This document shows, in pieces, positions 1-8,593 of a stretch of 64,000 nucleotides of DNA. Under the pieces are notes generated by a model that was not told the DNA's origin, did not search any database, and saw only the letters and a program-made list of their open reading frames with translations. The DNA is taken from assembly GCA_039026595.1 (NCBI GenBank), contig JBCCMA010000001.1, forward strand, positions 1-64,000, in the 5' to 3' direction. Made by a program: the position numbers and the translations under genes. The stretch comes from JBCCMA01 sp039026595 (GTDB lineage: Bacteria > Pseudomonadota > Gammaproteobacteria > Steroidobacterales > JBCCMA01). Each line of letters starts with the position of its first letter. Within the stretch, counting starts at the first letter, position 1.

Positions 1-332
1 CCGCCGCGCAGGGCGCCGTCGGCATCGAGTGCCTGAGCGAAGCGCCTGAGGTGACCGCACGACTCGCCGTATTGAACGACCCTTTATGCGACACGGCGCT
101 GCGCGCCGAACGTGCGTTCTGCTCAGCGCTCGGCGCGAGTTGCACCTCTCCGGTCGCCGCACTCGCAACGCTCGATGGCGATGAGGTGCATTTGACCGCC
201 CGCGTCGCCGCGCCAGACGGCACGCAGCTGCTGGAAGAAACCCTGCACGGACCCGATGCCGACGTCCTCGGCGAACACGTGGCGCAGGCGCTGATCGAGC
301 GCGGCGCACGCGAGTTGCTCGAACTGAGCTGA
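1..332 (+). CDS. hemC: Porphobilinogen deaminase, C-terminal part (5' truncated by window edge)
   Basis: The frame is open from base 3 to the stop at 332 and gives about 109 C-terminal residues. It begins AAQGAVGIEC, which matches the GQGALGIE segment of hydroxymethylbilane synthase. The rest looks like the family's C-terminal domain (ALRAERAF, the usual R-ER-F helix, then a Cys-containing stretch and a final helix ending LLEL). The enzyme polymerises four porphobilinogens into hydroxymethylbilane in the cytoplasm, the step before uroporphyrinogen III synthase, which follows 9 bases downstream. The start and most of the catalytic domains lie outside the window. The tetrapyrrole pathway here feeds both heme and the bacteriochlorophyll genes at the other end of the window. 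Confidence 0.9.
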   Translation, partial: AAQGAVGIECLSEAPEVTARLAVLNDPLCDTALRAERAFCSALGASCTSPVAALATLDGDEVHLTARVAAPDGTQLLEETLHGPDADVLGEHVAQALIERGARELLELS

Positions 333-341
333 CGACTGTAC

Positions 342-2396
342 ATGTCGGGCGCCCACCGTGTTCTGGTTACGCGACCCGCAGGGCAATGCGAAGCACTGGT
401 CGATGCCCTAACGCAGCAAGGATTCTCGGTCACCGCCGTGCCCGCCATCGAGATCAAACCGGTGGACTTGTCCGCCGCGTCCATCGACGCACTAACCGGA
501 ACACCCAAACCCGACCTGTTGATCTTTATCAGCCGCAACGCGGTGCGTTACGGTCTGCCGCGTTTGCCGGCGCGCGACGATGCCGCCCAGAAGGTGGCGG
601 CCGTTGGTCCTTCCACCGCCAAGGCGCTCTCTGATGCCGGCTGGACCTGCGACATCACACCCGAAGACGGCTTTACAAGCGAAGCATTGCTGGCCCACGA
701 CGCGTTAGCGTCTCTGGATGAACAACGCGTTGTGATTGTACGCGGTGAGGGTGGGCGAGCACTTCTGGGCGACACGCTTCGCGCGCGCGGCGCCGAGGTG
801 CACTACGCCGAGGTCTACCGGCGAGCGGTACCGCCGAGCGCGGCGCACGCTCTGAACCAGGCCATCGCAAACGGCATAGACATAATCACCGTCACGAGTG
901 TGGAAACGCTCGCAAATGTTCACAATCTGGCGAACAAACAGAACGCCGCTTTGTTAACTGATGTCACTCTGCTGACGGCAAGCGAACGCGTGCTAAAAAA
1001 AGCGCAGTCGCTCGGGTACACTCAAACCCCTGTTTTGGCGACCGCACCCGATGATGCGGCACTCACCGACGCCCTTGTGCGCTGGCGAGCTGAACGTGTC
1101 GCCACATTGCCGGAGACCGAGACCATGGCCACCGACACAAAAGAGACGACTGACACCGATCAGGACACTGCGAACGCTCCCGACGAGTCGTTCGACGAAC
1201 AGGATCACGAGACGCCAGCGCCGCCGAGCGATGAACCCCTTTTGGCACCACCACCGCCTGCGACGCCTCCGGCCGCACCGCGCGGCGGGCGTCTGCTCGG
1301 TGTGGTAGCCATACTCATTGCGCTGGGTGCAGCTGGCGCGGCAGGCTACACCTACCTGTCTGCGCAACGACTGGCCAGCTCGGCAGACGATCCGCGGGAA
1401 GCGCTGGACGCCATCGCTCAGGATCTTCGCGGCGATCTGGACAAGGTCCGCCAGGACGTGGACGACACGGCCGAAACCCTTCGCAGCGATGTGGACCGCC
1501 GGGTGGGCCGAATCAATCTCGACCCAACTAACCAGCGCGTCGATACACTCGCGGGCGAAGTGACCGACGTGGCCACCGCGCAGTCGGCACTGGACCGACG
1601 CGTCAGTGGACAAAAGCGCGCCATCGACACCGTGACCGATCGTCTCACCGAAATGGAATCCGATCTGGCGTCGCTGCAGGGTGTCTCCGATACCGTGCGA
1701 AATACATGGGTCCGCGCCGAAGCCGAGTACTTTCTGCAAACCGCCAACAGCCGGCTGCAACTCGCCGGTGACGTGCCGAGTGCTCTGTCGGCACTGCGCG
1801 CGGCCGACGAACGCATCGGCGCATTGGGTGATCCTGGCCTGATCCCCATCCGATCGCAGATCACCGAAGAAATTCTGGCGGTGGAGTCCGTTCCCCAGCC
1901 CGATATTGAGGGCACAGCCATCGCGCTGTTGGGCATGAGCGAACGCGTTCGCGAACTGCCGCTACGGGTTGACGAGATTCCAGGTAATTACGAGGCACCG
2001 GATCAGAACGAAACCGAGGCGCCGTCTGGCTGGAAGCGCGCAGCAGATAAGGTGCTCAACACGATGTCTGGCATTGTGCGCGTCTCCCCGTCCAACGGCG
2101 TGGGCGTATCGGTTGTGGCCCCCGAGGATGCCTTCTTTATCTATCGCAATCTGGAATTGAACCTGACCATCGCCAGACTCGCGCTGATCAAGCAGGATCA
2201 GGCCAACTATCAGGGGTCGATCAAGACCGCACGCGAGTGGCTCGAGCAATATTTCGACACCACCCGTCCGGGCGTGCGCAACATGCTGGAGCGTCTCGCT
2301 GACATCGAAGCGCTGGAAATTGATCCGGAGGTGCCGGACATTTCAGAGAGCCTCCGTATGCTGCGCATTCTGGTCGACAAGAGCAGCGCGTCCTGA
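342..2396 (+). CDS. hemDX: Fused uroporphyrinogen-III synthase / HemX membrane protein
   Basis: This is a 684-residue fusion. Residues 1–245 are HemD-like (RVLVTRPAGQ at the start, LIFISRNAVRYGL, AAVGPSTAKAL, VVIVRGEGGR, ITVTSVETL). That domain cyclises hydroxymethylbilane to uroporphyrinogen III. Residues about 255–315 are an acidic, then Pro/Ala-rich linker, followed by one membrane helix (about 316–338) and a coiled coil rich in heptads of Asp, Val and Leu. Residues 470–684 match the HemX family found next to hemD in many proteobacteria. The domain order puts HemD in the cytoplasm and most of HemX in the periplasm. HemD and HemX are usually separate genes; fused versions occur in some gammaproteobacteria. 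Its stop overlaps the hemY start (TGATG), so the two are translationally coupled. Confidence 0.9.
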   Translation: MSGAHRVLVTRPAGQCEALVDALTQQGFSVTAVPAIEIKPVDLSAASIDALTGTPKPDLLIFISRNAVRYGLPRLPARDDAAQKVAAVGPSTAKALSDAGWTCDITPEDGFTSEALLAHDALASLDEQRVVIVRGEGGRALLGDTLRARGAEVHYAEVYRRAVPPSAAHALNQAIANGIDIITVTSVETLANVHNLANKQNAALLTDVTLLTASERVLKKAQSLGYTQTPVLATAPDDAALTDALVRWRAERVATLPETETMATDTKETTDTDQDTANAPDESFDEQDHETPAPPSDEPLLAPPPPATPPAAPRGGRLLGVVAILIALGAAGAAGYTYLSAQRLASSADDPREALDAIAQDLRGDLDKVRQDVDDTAETLRSDVDRRVGRINLDPTNQRVDTLAGEVTDVATAQSALDRRVSGQKRAIDTVTDRLTEMESDLASLQGVSDTVRNTWVRAEAEYFLQTANSRLQLAGDVPSALSALRAADERIGALGDPGLIPIRSQITEEILAVESVPQPDIEGTAIALLGMSERVRELPLRVDEIPGNYEAPDQNETEAPSGWKRAADKVLNTMSGIVRVSPSNGVGVSVVAPEDAFFIYRNLELNLTIARLALIKQDQANYQGSIKTAREWLEQYFDTTRPGVRNMLERLADIEALEIDPEVPDISESLRMLRILVDKSSAS

Positions 2397-3613
2397 TGCG
2401 GTTGAGCATCGCGGTACTGCTGGCACTCGTGCTCGCCGCCGTGGGCGCGCATTTCATGATGGATGAAACCGGCTACGTGCTGGTCAACTATCGCGGCACG
2501 CGGTTTGAGACCAGCTTGTTCGGCGCGGTGTTGCTGCTTCTCAGCGCCTATCTGATTGTCCGCATTCTCATCCGTCTCTGGCGCGCGCCATTTCAATTCG
2601 GGGAAGCGGTGGGCAAGCAGCGGGTCGACCGGGCCAAGCGCAAAATGAACGAAGCGCTGATCGAAATGGCCGAGGGCAACTGGGCCAAATCCGAAAAGCT
2701 GTTGTCGCAGGGGGCCAAATCGAGCGACATGCCGCTACTCAACTACCTGAACGCGGCGCGCGCAGCGCAAGAGCAAGGCGCGCACGAACGCCGGGACAAC
2801 TGGCTGAAACTGGCCTACGAGCAGAGTAAGGACGCCGGCAACGCGGTTTTGCTCACGCAAGCCGAGCTGCAGATTGATCACGAGCAATACGAGATGGCGC
2901 TGGCAACGTTGCGCCAGCTCAATGAAGGGGCGCCCGGACATCGCAAGGGCCTTGTCCTGCTCGCCGCTATTTACGAACGCCTCGAAGACTGGGCAGCGCT
3001 TCATGACCTGCTGCCTCAGCTCACGCGTAAAAAAGCCATGCCAGCGGCCGAACTCGATGCACTCAAACGCCGCACGTACGGGGCAAGATTGCGCGAGGCC
3101 GGCCGTAGCGGCGATCAGGAAGCGCTCACCGCCGCGTGGACGGGCACGCCCGCGCCGCTGCAGAAAACACCGGACATCCTGCACGCCTATGTCAGCGCGC
3201 TGACCGATGCCAGCCAGAGTGCGGCCGCCGAAAAAACGCTCCGCAAGGCACTCAAGGACACGTGGACGCCCGAGCTGGTCATTGACTACGGACGCCTCGA
3301 GGGACCCGACCCCGGTAAGCAACTCAGCGTGGCCGAAGGCTGGTTAAAGAATCACGGGAACGACGCGCCGCTGTTGCTGACCGCCGCCCGGCTTGCCATG
3401 CGCAATGAGCTCTGGGGCAAGGCGCGCAGCTATCTCGAATCCAGCATCGCGTTGCTGCCGCGCGTCGAGAGCTATCACCTCTATGGTGAATTGCTCGAGA
3501 AGATGGGAGAGACGGAAGGTGCGGCGGTCGCGTTCCGTAACGGACTCACGCTGGCCACCGGCGCCTCACCGGCACCGGCGCTGCCCGAAGCCAAACCCGA
3601 CGCCGACAGCTGA
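2396..3613 (+). CDS. hemY: HemY-type inner-membrane TPR protein
   Basis: The 405-residue product has two N-terminal membrane helices (residues 1–20 and about 40–60) and the family motif GYVLVNYRGTRFETSL between them. A helical TPR-like region follows (LLNYLNAARAAQEQGAHERRD, LLLAAIYERLEDW, YHLYGELLEKMGETEGA). This is the HemY N-terminal-domain family that travels with hemCDX in proteobacteria. It is not protoporphyrinogen oxidase despite the shared name. It is thought to act as an inner-membrane scaffold or regulator of late heme synthesis, but its biochemical role is not established. The start overlaps the hemDX stop by one base. The C-terminus is Ala/Pro-rich. Confidence 0.88.
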   Translation: MRLSIAVLLALVLAAVGAHFMMDETGYVLVNYRGTRFETSLFGAVLLLLSAYLIVRILIRLWRAPFQFGEAVGKQRVDRAKRKMNEALIEMAEGNWAKSEKLLSQGAKSSDMPLLNYLNAARAAQEQGAHERRDNWLKLAYEQSKDAGNAVLLTQAELQIDHEQYEMALATLRQLNEGAPGHRKGLVLLAAIYERLEDWAALHDLLPQLTRKKAMPAAELDALKRRTYGARLREAGRSGDQEALTAAWTGTPAPLQKTPDILHAYVSALTDASQSAAAEKTLRKALKDTWTPELVIDYGRLEGPDPGKQLSVAEGWLKNHGNDAPLLLTAARLAMRNELWGKARSYLESSIALLPRVESYHLYGELLEKMGETEGAAVAFRNGLTLATGASPAPALPEAKPDADS

Positions 3614-3617
3614 GCGT

Positions 3618-3643
3618 CGGCCCCGCCGCACCGGCCGGGGCCG
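3618..3643. terminator. GC-rich hairpin between convergent genes
   Basis: CGGCCCCG at 3618–3625 pairs perfectly with CGGGGCCG at 3636–3643 around a 10-base loop. It lies in the 39-base gap between the hemY stop and the stop of the convergent protease gene. Neither side has a clear U-tract, so it is a probable but not typical bidirectional terminator. Confidence 0.5.
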
Positions 3644-3652
3644 TCTCATTCA

Positions 3653-5248
3653 TCACCGAACGTCGCAGACCGACGTCACGCCGCTCGGCCCGGGCGCCTG
3701 GAAGAACAGTGTTCGCAAGATACCCAGATCGACGAAGTTGACCGTGCCGTCACCATTGAAGTCGGCGTCGCCGTCGGTGGTGAAAAACACCGTACGGAAC
3801 AAACCTAGATCAAGGATGTTGGTCACGCAGTCATTGTTGAGGTCGGCATCGCACAGGTTGCCGTAACCGTCGCCATTGGTATCGCGCTGCGCCGCGTTCG
3901 GCACATCCGTGCAGTTATCCTGATCATCTGCCACGCCGTCGCCGTCACTGTCCGCCACCTCGTTGACCACGAGCGTGAACGAGGTTTGATCGAACAATGG
4001 TGGGTCACCGTCGTCCTGCACCGCAATGAGAACGGGGTAATTGCCCGCGTCCCCATCGAGCGGCGCACAGTCCACGCTGCCCGTGCCATCACCGTTGTCA
4101 TTGAGTCCGCAGAACGCCGGCAGACCGTCTTCAACGAACTCAAGGGCATCGCCCGCGTTGGGGTCGGTCGCCAAAATGGGAATGGCGAGCTGGGCGTTCT
4201 CATCCACAATCTGATTGTCGATATCGACGATGCTCGGCGCTTCGTTGGGCGGGTCGAACGACGGCGTCTGGTTGTAATACCAGTTGGTGCCATCGTTTAA
4301 TCGAACCGTGCCGGAGGTGATTCGGAAATGACCGTTGTTGCCCACTGAGCTCAATCCGAATCCGCACGACGCGAAACCGGTCTGGTTGTTGACGACAATC
4401 TGAACGTTGCAGTCGTCATTGGTCACACCCACGTAGACCAGCTTGATCGTGTAGTCGTCAGCCGTTCCGGCCACCTCGTCAAGACCGCTTTCGCCGTAGC
4501 GCAATGTGGCCACATCGTCGTGGCCGAGCGTGCGCTGCGCCTCATCGAAAGATTGACCCTGCTGCATCACCGTTTCGGTGGGCGGCAGGCCGAGCAAGTT
4601 CGCCACCGCCCGCGCGGCGTTCGCCGCGTACTCATCGTTACCGGGCAACAAGTTCAGATCACGCGAATAGGTTGTGGAGTCGACCGGATCGTCGATCGTG
4701 AACGGGTTGTTGTTGGAAAGACGGAACCAGTGCAAATTGACGTCGTCGCCGCGCAGATCGTCTGATGAGCCGATCACGTTGTCGGCGCCGTCGTTCAGAT
4801 CGAAGCTGCCGTCGCCACCACGCGTGGTTTTTGTGTAATCGCGCGCGGCGCCGGTCAAGCCCGATTCGCTGGCCAGATTCGGATGCGCAAGACCGATGCA
4901 GTGACCCACCTCGTGCAGCAGCGCCGATTCAGCATCGACCGCGTTGCTCGGGATGTCGTTGGCCCCGCCACTGATCAGATTGCCGGTCGTCGGCGTCATC
5001 GCATTGACCGTCGCTACCACGTTTTGCACGGGAATCAGAAGATCCTCCAGGTCCGCCGTGTCCGGGCTGATACAGACGTTCACTTCGAGCGTGCCGCCCG
5101 CTCCGGTGTATCCACTGGGGTGAACTATGGCATCGGGACCCAGCTGGTCCGAGCCCACGTAGGCGCCCGCGAGAGCGGTGTTTGCCACACTGGAGGCAAG
5201 CAAGGCGACGCCTCCGGTGACGCTCAATCGATAGCGTAAATTACTCAT
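3653..5248 (-). CDS. Secreted metzincin-type metalloprotease with cadherin-like and thrombospondin-3/dockerin-type C-terminus
   Basis: This 531-residue protein has an N-terminal signal peptide (MSNLRYRLSVTGG, hydrophobic core, cut near ALAGA). The zinc motif HEVGHCIGLAH (about residues 111–121) fits the HExxHxxGxxH signature of matrixin-like metzincins. Residues about 335–430 resemble a cadherin/Ig-like repeat (APSIVDIDNQIVDENA, ATDPNAGDAL, DGDAGNYPV). The tail has one thrombospondin type 3 repeat (DSDGDGVADDQDNC) and two Ca-binding dockerin-like loops (DLNNDCVTNILDLG; DADFNGDGTVNFVDLG) ending FFQAPGPSG. The same tail ends two other secreted proteins in this window. Its start overlaps the 3' end of the upstream small secreted protein gene by 8 bases, so they form an operon. 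The substrate is unknown, and I cannot place the Met-turn with confidence. Confidence 0.75.
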   Translation of the reverse strand: MSNLRYRLSVTGGVALLASSVANTALAGAYVGSDQLGPDAIVHPSGYTGAGGTLEVNVCISPDTADLEDLLIPVQNVVATVNAMTPTTGNLISGGANDIPSNAVDAESALLHEVGHCIGLAHPNLASESGLTGAARDYTKTTRGGDGSFDLNDGADNVIGSSDDLRGDDVNLHWFRLSNNNPFTIDDPVDSTTYSRDLNLLPGNDEYAANAARAVANLLGLPPTETVMQQGQSFDEAQRTLGHDDVATLRYGESGLDEVAGTADDYTIKLVYVGVTNDDCNVQIVVNNQTGFASCGFGLSSVGNNGHFRITSGTVRLNDGTNWYYNQTPSFDPPNEAPSIVDIDNQIVDENAQLAIPILATDPNAGDALEFVEDGLPAFCGLNDNGDGTGSVDCAPLDGDAGNYPVLIAVQDDGDPPLFDQTSFTLVVNEVADSDGDGVADDQDNCTDVPNAAQRDTNGDGYGNLCDADLNNDCVTNILDLGLFRTVFFTTDGDADFNGDGTVNFVDLGILRTLFFQAPGPSGVTSVCDVR

Positions 5249-5849
5249 CGCGCGCGCCCTCCGTGTCTTTGGCCAGCGGCCGCTCGAACAGACCCATCAA
5301 GGCCGCTTCGGCACCGGCAAGCGAGACCAGCCCGCGCACCGTCGGATAGGTTTCGGCGTGAATCTGTACGTCCGCCATCGACTGCGTACGTGCGACTTTG
5401 GTGGCACGGCCGTTGTCGCGCACAAACTGCTCAAAGTTGAGCTCAATGTGCGTCACGGTCTCATCCAGAGTCATGTAGTACTGACCGCTTGAGCGCGCCA
5501 GTTCATCGCGTTCGCGACGTAGCGCGTCAACGTCCAGATCGATCACGGGCGCCAGCGCCGTAAGCAACATCGACAGTTCGGCGCTATTAAGCGCGAATTC
5601 ATGGCGTCCCGGGCGCTTCATGTACACCGGACGCTCCACCACCACGCGGCCATCTCCGAATACGGCAACCAACGGCGCATCGGAGACGCCACGCATCATG
5701 GCGTGCTCGCGGGAAAAACGTACGATGGGTATGTCGCTGGCAGCGGTGAACTGCACGTCCTTGGCCAGAGCCGGAAAACCGGTCAAAAGTGTGACCGTCA
5801 AGGCCACGGCCGTGGGCCAGAGCGCACGGCGATTCAGTTTCTTATTCAT
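5241..5849 (-). CDS. Small secreted protein of unknown function, operon partner of the metzincin
   Basis: I do not recognise a family for this 202-residue protein. I chose the ATG at 5849 (MNKKLNRRALWPT), which follows a Shine-Dalgarno-like GGGGAGA. A further-upstream start at 5915 would add 22 residues that spoil the signal peptide. The signal is clear (LTVTLLTGFPALAKD). The mature part has a strand-rich segment with repeated VVV and Val-Tyr motifs and a charged Leu/Asp-rich helical segment (DLDVDALRRERDELAR). No membrane helix follows the signal, so it is predicted periplasmic or secreted. Its end overlaps the protease start by 8 bases. A role as chaperone, inhibitor or partner of that protease is possible but only inferred from coupling. 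Confidence 0.65.
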   Translation of the reverse strand: MNKKLNRRALWPTAVALTVTLLTGFPALAKDVQFTAASDIPIVRFSREHAMMRGVSDAPLVAVFGDGRVVVERPVYMKRPGRHEFALNSAELSMLLTALAPVIDLDVDALRRERDELARSSGQYYMTLDETVTHIELNFEQFVRDNGRATKVARTQSMADVQIHAETYPTVRGLVSLAGAEAALMGLFERPLAKDTEGARDE

Positions 5850-5933
5850 TATGTCTCCCCAGAAAACCGCGCGGCCGCGGTCGAGACACAGTGTACCGCA
5901 TCGACCCGTGCGCAATTGGGGATGTGACGAAAG

Positions 5934-6003
5934 CTGAAAGAGCGCGGCGCCGGGACTGCTCGGGTACGCGTGCCGTGCAGGGTTAGCGCCGCTGCTCTTT
6001 CAG
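5934..6003. repeat. Long inverted repeat (17-bp arms, about 35-base loop)
   Basis: CTGAAAGAGCGCGGCGC at 5934–5950 is mirrored by GCGCCGC, one unpaired T, then GCTCTTTCAG ending at 6003. The arms are perfect apart from the single bulge. It lies between the end of the RimK-like gene and the start of the small secreted protein gene, both on the minus strand. It could be an intrinsic terminator or processing hairpin, although no U-tract follows, or a small palindromic element. Confidence 0.6.
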
Positions 6004-6088
6004 AACCAGAACGATGACCAGATCTTCTCAGTCGGCGCAGTATGACGCACCCGCTGACGTCCCGCACCGTGTCACCTTTTGCAGACGG

Positions 6089-7048
6089 TCAGGTTGGTTT
6101 TATGTCCGTTGCGAAAACGTCCTTTGACCAGGCAAGCCGATCTTCCACCGTCGCTTGATCACCGCCAAGCGCCTCGATCCGCGCAAGGCGCGTCCCTAAT
6201 CCGCACGCATTGGCGATCTGGATATTCAGTCCCGGTCTGGCGTTCAACTCAAGGATGAGCGGCCCACGATCCTTGTCCAGAACAATGTCGACGCCGAGGT
6301 AGCCGAGTCCGGTGATGTCGTGACAGCGCGCGGCGAGGCGGAGAATGTCCTGCCATCCCGGGATGGTCAATCCGGCGATCGGAAAGCCGGTATCGGGGTG
6401 CTCGCTCACCACATCGTTGCCCCACGAGCCGCTGCGCGTGACGCCCGATGCAATGTCGATCCCCACGCCAATCGCGCCCTGATGCAGATTCGCCTTACCG
6501 TCGGATTGACGCGTGGGCAGGCGGACCATCGACATCACCGGAAACCCCTGGAACACAATGATGCGAATATCCGGGATCCCTTGGTATGCAACGCGTTCAA
6601 ACAACGGATCAAAGCGCACGCGGTACTCAATCATCATCTGGTCGGGAATGCCGGCCAGCGAATACTGCCCACTGAGCGTCGTGGAGGCGTGGTAGCGCGC
6701 TTCGCTGAACGTCATGATTCGGCCGTCGTGCCGACGCAATCCCTTCGGCGATACATCCTTGATGACCACGATACCGTCGCCGCCCGAACCGCGCGCCGGC
6801 TTCATCACGAAACCGTCGAGATCACGCAACGTCTCGTGGAGCCGCTGCACATCGCGCTGGGTGCGCACCACGCCGTAGAGGTCCGGCACGGCCATGCCCG
6901 CGCGCTCGGCCAGCCGCTTGGTTTGCAGCTTGTCGTCCACCAGCGGATACAACTTGCGCTGGTTATAGCGCATGACGTACTCAGCGTTACGCGCGTTAAT
7001 GCCAACGACACCGGCGGTATGCAGCCGCCGTGGCGACACGATCTTCAC
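6089..7048 (-). CDS. RimK-like ATP-grasp ligase (alpha-L-glutamate ligase-like family)
   Basis: The gene encodes 319 residues from a GTG at 7048 that overlaps the stop of the upstream gene (GTGA). Extending to 7135 would place coding sequence inside that gene. ATP-grasp features include NQRKLYPLVDDKLQTKRLAERAGM near the N-terminus, the ATP-binding loop KPARGSGGDGIVVI, and the metal/ATP segment GYLGVDIVLD followed by LILELNARPGLNIQIAN. This family ligates amino acids, often glutamate, to an acceptor. It is commonly found beside genes for an inactive-transglutaminase/7TM protein, as here. The acceptor is unknown. The retropepsin-like zinc protease often found with this pair is not visible. Confidence 0.82.
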   Translation of the reverse strand: MKIVSPRRLHTAGVVGINARNAEYVMRYNQRKLYPLVDDKLQTKRLAERAGMAVPDLYGVVRTQRDVQRLHETLRDLDGFVMKPARGSGGDGIVVIKDVSPKGLRRHDGRIMTFSEARYHASTTLSGQYSLAGIPDQMMIEYRVRFDPLFERVAYQGIPDIRIIVFQGFPVMSMVRLPTRQSDGKANLHQGAIGVGIDIASGVTRSGSWGNDVVSEHPDTGFPIAGLTIPGWQDILRLAARCHDITGLGYLGVDIVLDKDRGPLILELNARPGLNIQIANACGLGTRLARIEALGGDQATVEDRLAWSKDVFATDIKPT

Positions 7049-8592
7049 GACCGCTTCGACCCGCCCGGCGCCAGCTCGGCAAAGCGCACCAACTCGGTCA
7101 ACCGGAACCCGGTGTAGCGCCCGAGCAGCAGACACAAGCCCAGCACCACGAGCAACAGCTCGGGAAACACGAACACAAGATGCTCAAGCTGATCGATGCT
7201 CATCACCAGATACGCCACCGTGGCCACGAGCAACGACCCCGCACCCTCCGTCATGGCCGCCGCCGGTCCGCGCTCGTCCCAGACAATCGACATACGCTCG
7301 ATCACCATGGTGAGGATCACCATCGGGAATAGCGCAATCGACAGTCCGGTCTCAAGATCGAGGGCGTGCCCCACAATGCTGATCGACAGCATGAGTAAGA
7401 CAACCACAGTCAGCACCGCCGCCAAGCGCGGGACGAGCAGCAAGCGCAGTTTCTCAAGGTAAAATCGCGCTGTCAGACCCAGACCCACTACGAATGAGAA
7501 AAGAAGAATGCCGTAAACCAGCTGGGTCTCGCGAAACGCCAGTGCCACAAGAATCGGCGTAAACGTCCCGAACGTCGGGATACCAACGACGTTGCGCATC
7601 ACCGCCATCACAAGCGCGCCGAGGGGAATCATCAACAGCACGCTGTACACCGCCTGGGTGCGGATCGGCAGCGAGAAGAGGCTGAACTCGATGGCGTGCG
7701 AGCCCATGGTCGAGGCGCGCTGCTCGGCGATCGCAAGCGCATCCACCACATCGCGGCGGACAAAAATCTCGGTGTCGATATTGGTGATGCGTCGTCCATC
7801 GACCAGAAGCAGAGGGCTCGTGCCGTAGTACCAGGTCAGCCGGTTGTCGGCCTCGAAACGTTGCCCGTCGTCCGGATTGAAGTGCAGCCAGCGCGCGCCG
7901 TTGTACACCTCAAGCCACGGACGCATGACCGCAAAATGCGGGTCTTGTCGGAGTTCAAAGCCCTGCGCGATGCGCGAGGTGATCTGGGCGCCCGCGAGCA
8001 ACGTCTGTGCGGCCCGCGCGATATCCAGCGCCGACGCGTTGTCGTCCACGAACAAGCGTACGTTGTCGTCCACATCCGGACGATTCAGCCGCTGCAAGAG
8101 TTGCTCGGTCATGGTGGCCACATCTGCCGAACGCTCGCGCACGCTGCGGATAATATCCCCCATTGCGGTGAGCTGAGGCTCCACCAGCAGCGGCACGGTC
8201 GGTGGCTCCTGCGGGGCGCTGTCATTGCCAATCACCGCGCTGTCCCGATAGACCGACACGCGGTAATAGAGCGCGTGGGACCCGCTCGCGCGCCGCCGCG
8301 ACCACTGTGCTTCGCGATTTTCGTTGACATCGCTGGTCGCCAATCCGAATCCACGCGACACAAAACTCTCATCCAGCACGCCAAAACCCGCTGGATTATT
8401 CGGGATACGCAAATTCACCTTGACCGGCTGATCGTCACCCACAAAGCTGACACGCGTTTCAACGGTCCAGATGTCCGACTCAACGTTGGCGGTCAACGGC
8501 AATCCCACAGCGCCGGCCTTGTACCAGAACAGCACAAAGCCCAACGCGATCAGTATCGCGGACAGAACAGGAACGTGGTGGCGATGACTCAC
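7045..8592 (-). CDS. Inactive transglutaminase fused to seven membrane helices (UUP1/7TM family)
   Basis: The 515-residue product has one N-terminal membrane helix (VLSAILIALGFVLFW). A periplasmic region follows with the degenerate transglutaminase core (VDDNASALDIARAAQTLLAGAQITSR, then PWLEVYNGARWLHFNPDDG, the usual W-E-Y…W…-F-P-D). At least six further hydrophobic segments occupy residues about 305–495. The catalytic Cys of real transglutaminases is absent, as expected for this family. The next gene, a RimK-like ligase, overlaps the stop by 4 bases, so the two very likely act together. A role in periplasmic peptide or amino-acid-tag processing is inference. The upstream amidohydrolase gene stops 2 bases from the start. 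Confidence 0.82.
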   Translation of the reverse strand: MSHRHHVPVLSAILIALGFVLFWYKAGAVGLPLTANVESDIWTVETRVSFVGDDQPVKVNLRIPNNPAGFGVLDESFVSRGFGLATSDVNENREAQWSRRRASGSHALYYRVSVYRDSAVIGNDSAPQEPPTVPLLVEPQLTAMGDIIRSVRERSADVATMTEQLLQRLNRPDVDDNVRLFVDDNASALDIARAAQTLLAGAQITSRIAQGFELRQDPHFAVMRPWLEVYNGARWLHFNPDDGQRFEADNRLTWYYGTSPLLLVDGRRITNIDTEIFVRRDVVDALAIAEQRASTMGSHAIEFSLFSLPIRTQAVYSVLLMIPLGALVMAVMRNVVGIPTFGTFTPILVALAFRETQLVYGILLFSFVVGLGLTARFYLEKLRLLLVPRLAAVLTVVVLLMLSISIVGHALDLETGLSIALFPMVILTMVIERMSIVWDERGPAAAMTEGAGSLLVATVAYLVMSIDQLEHLVFVFPELLLVVLGLCLLLGRYTGFRLTELVRFAELAPGGSKRS

Positions 8593-8593
8593 G

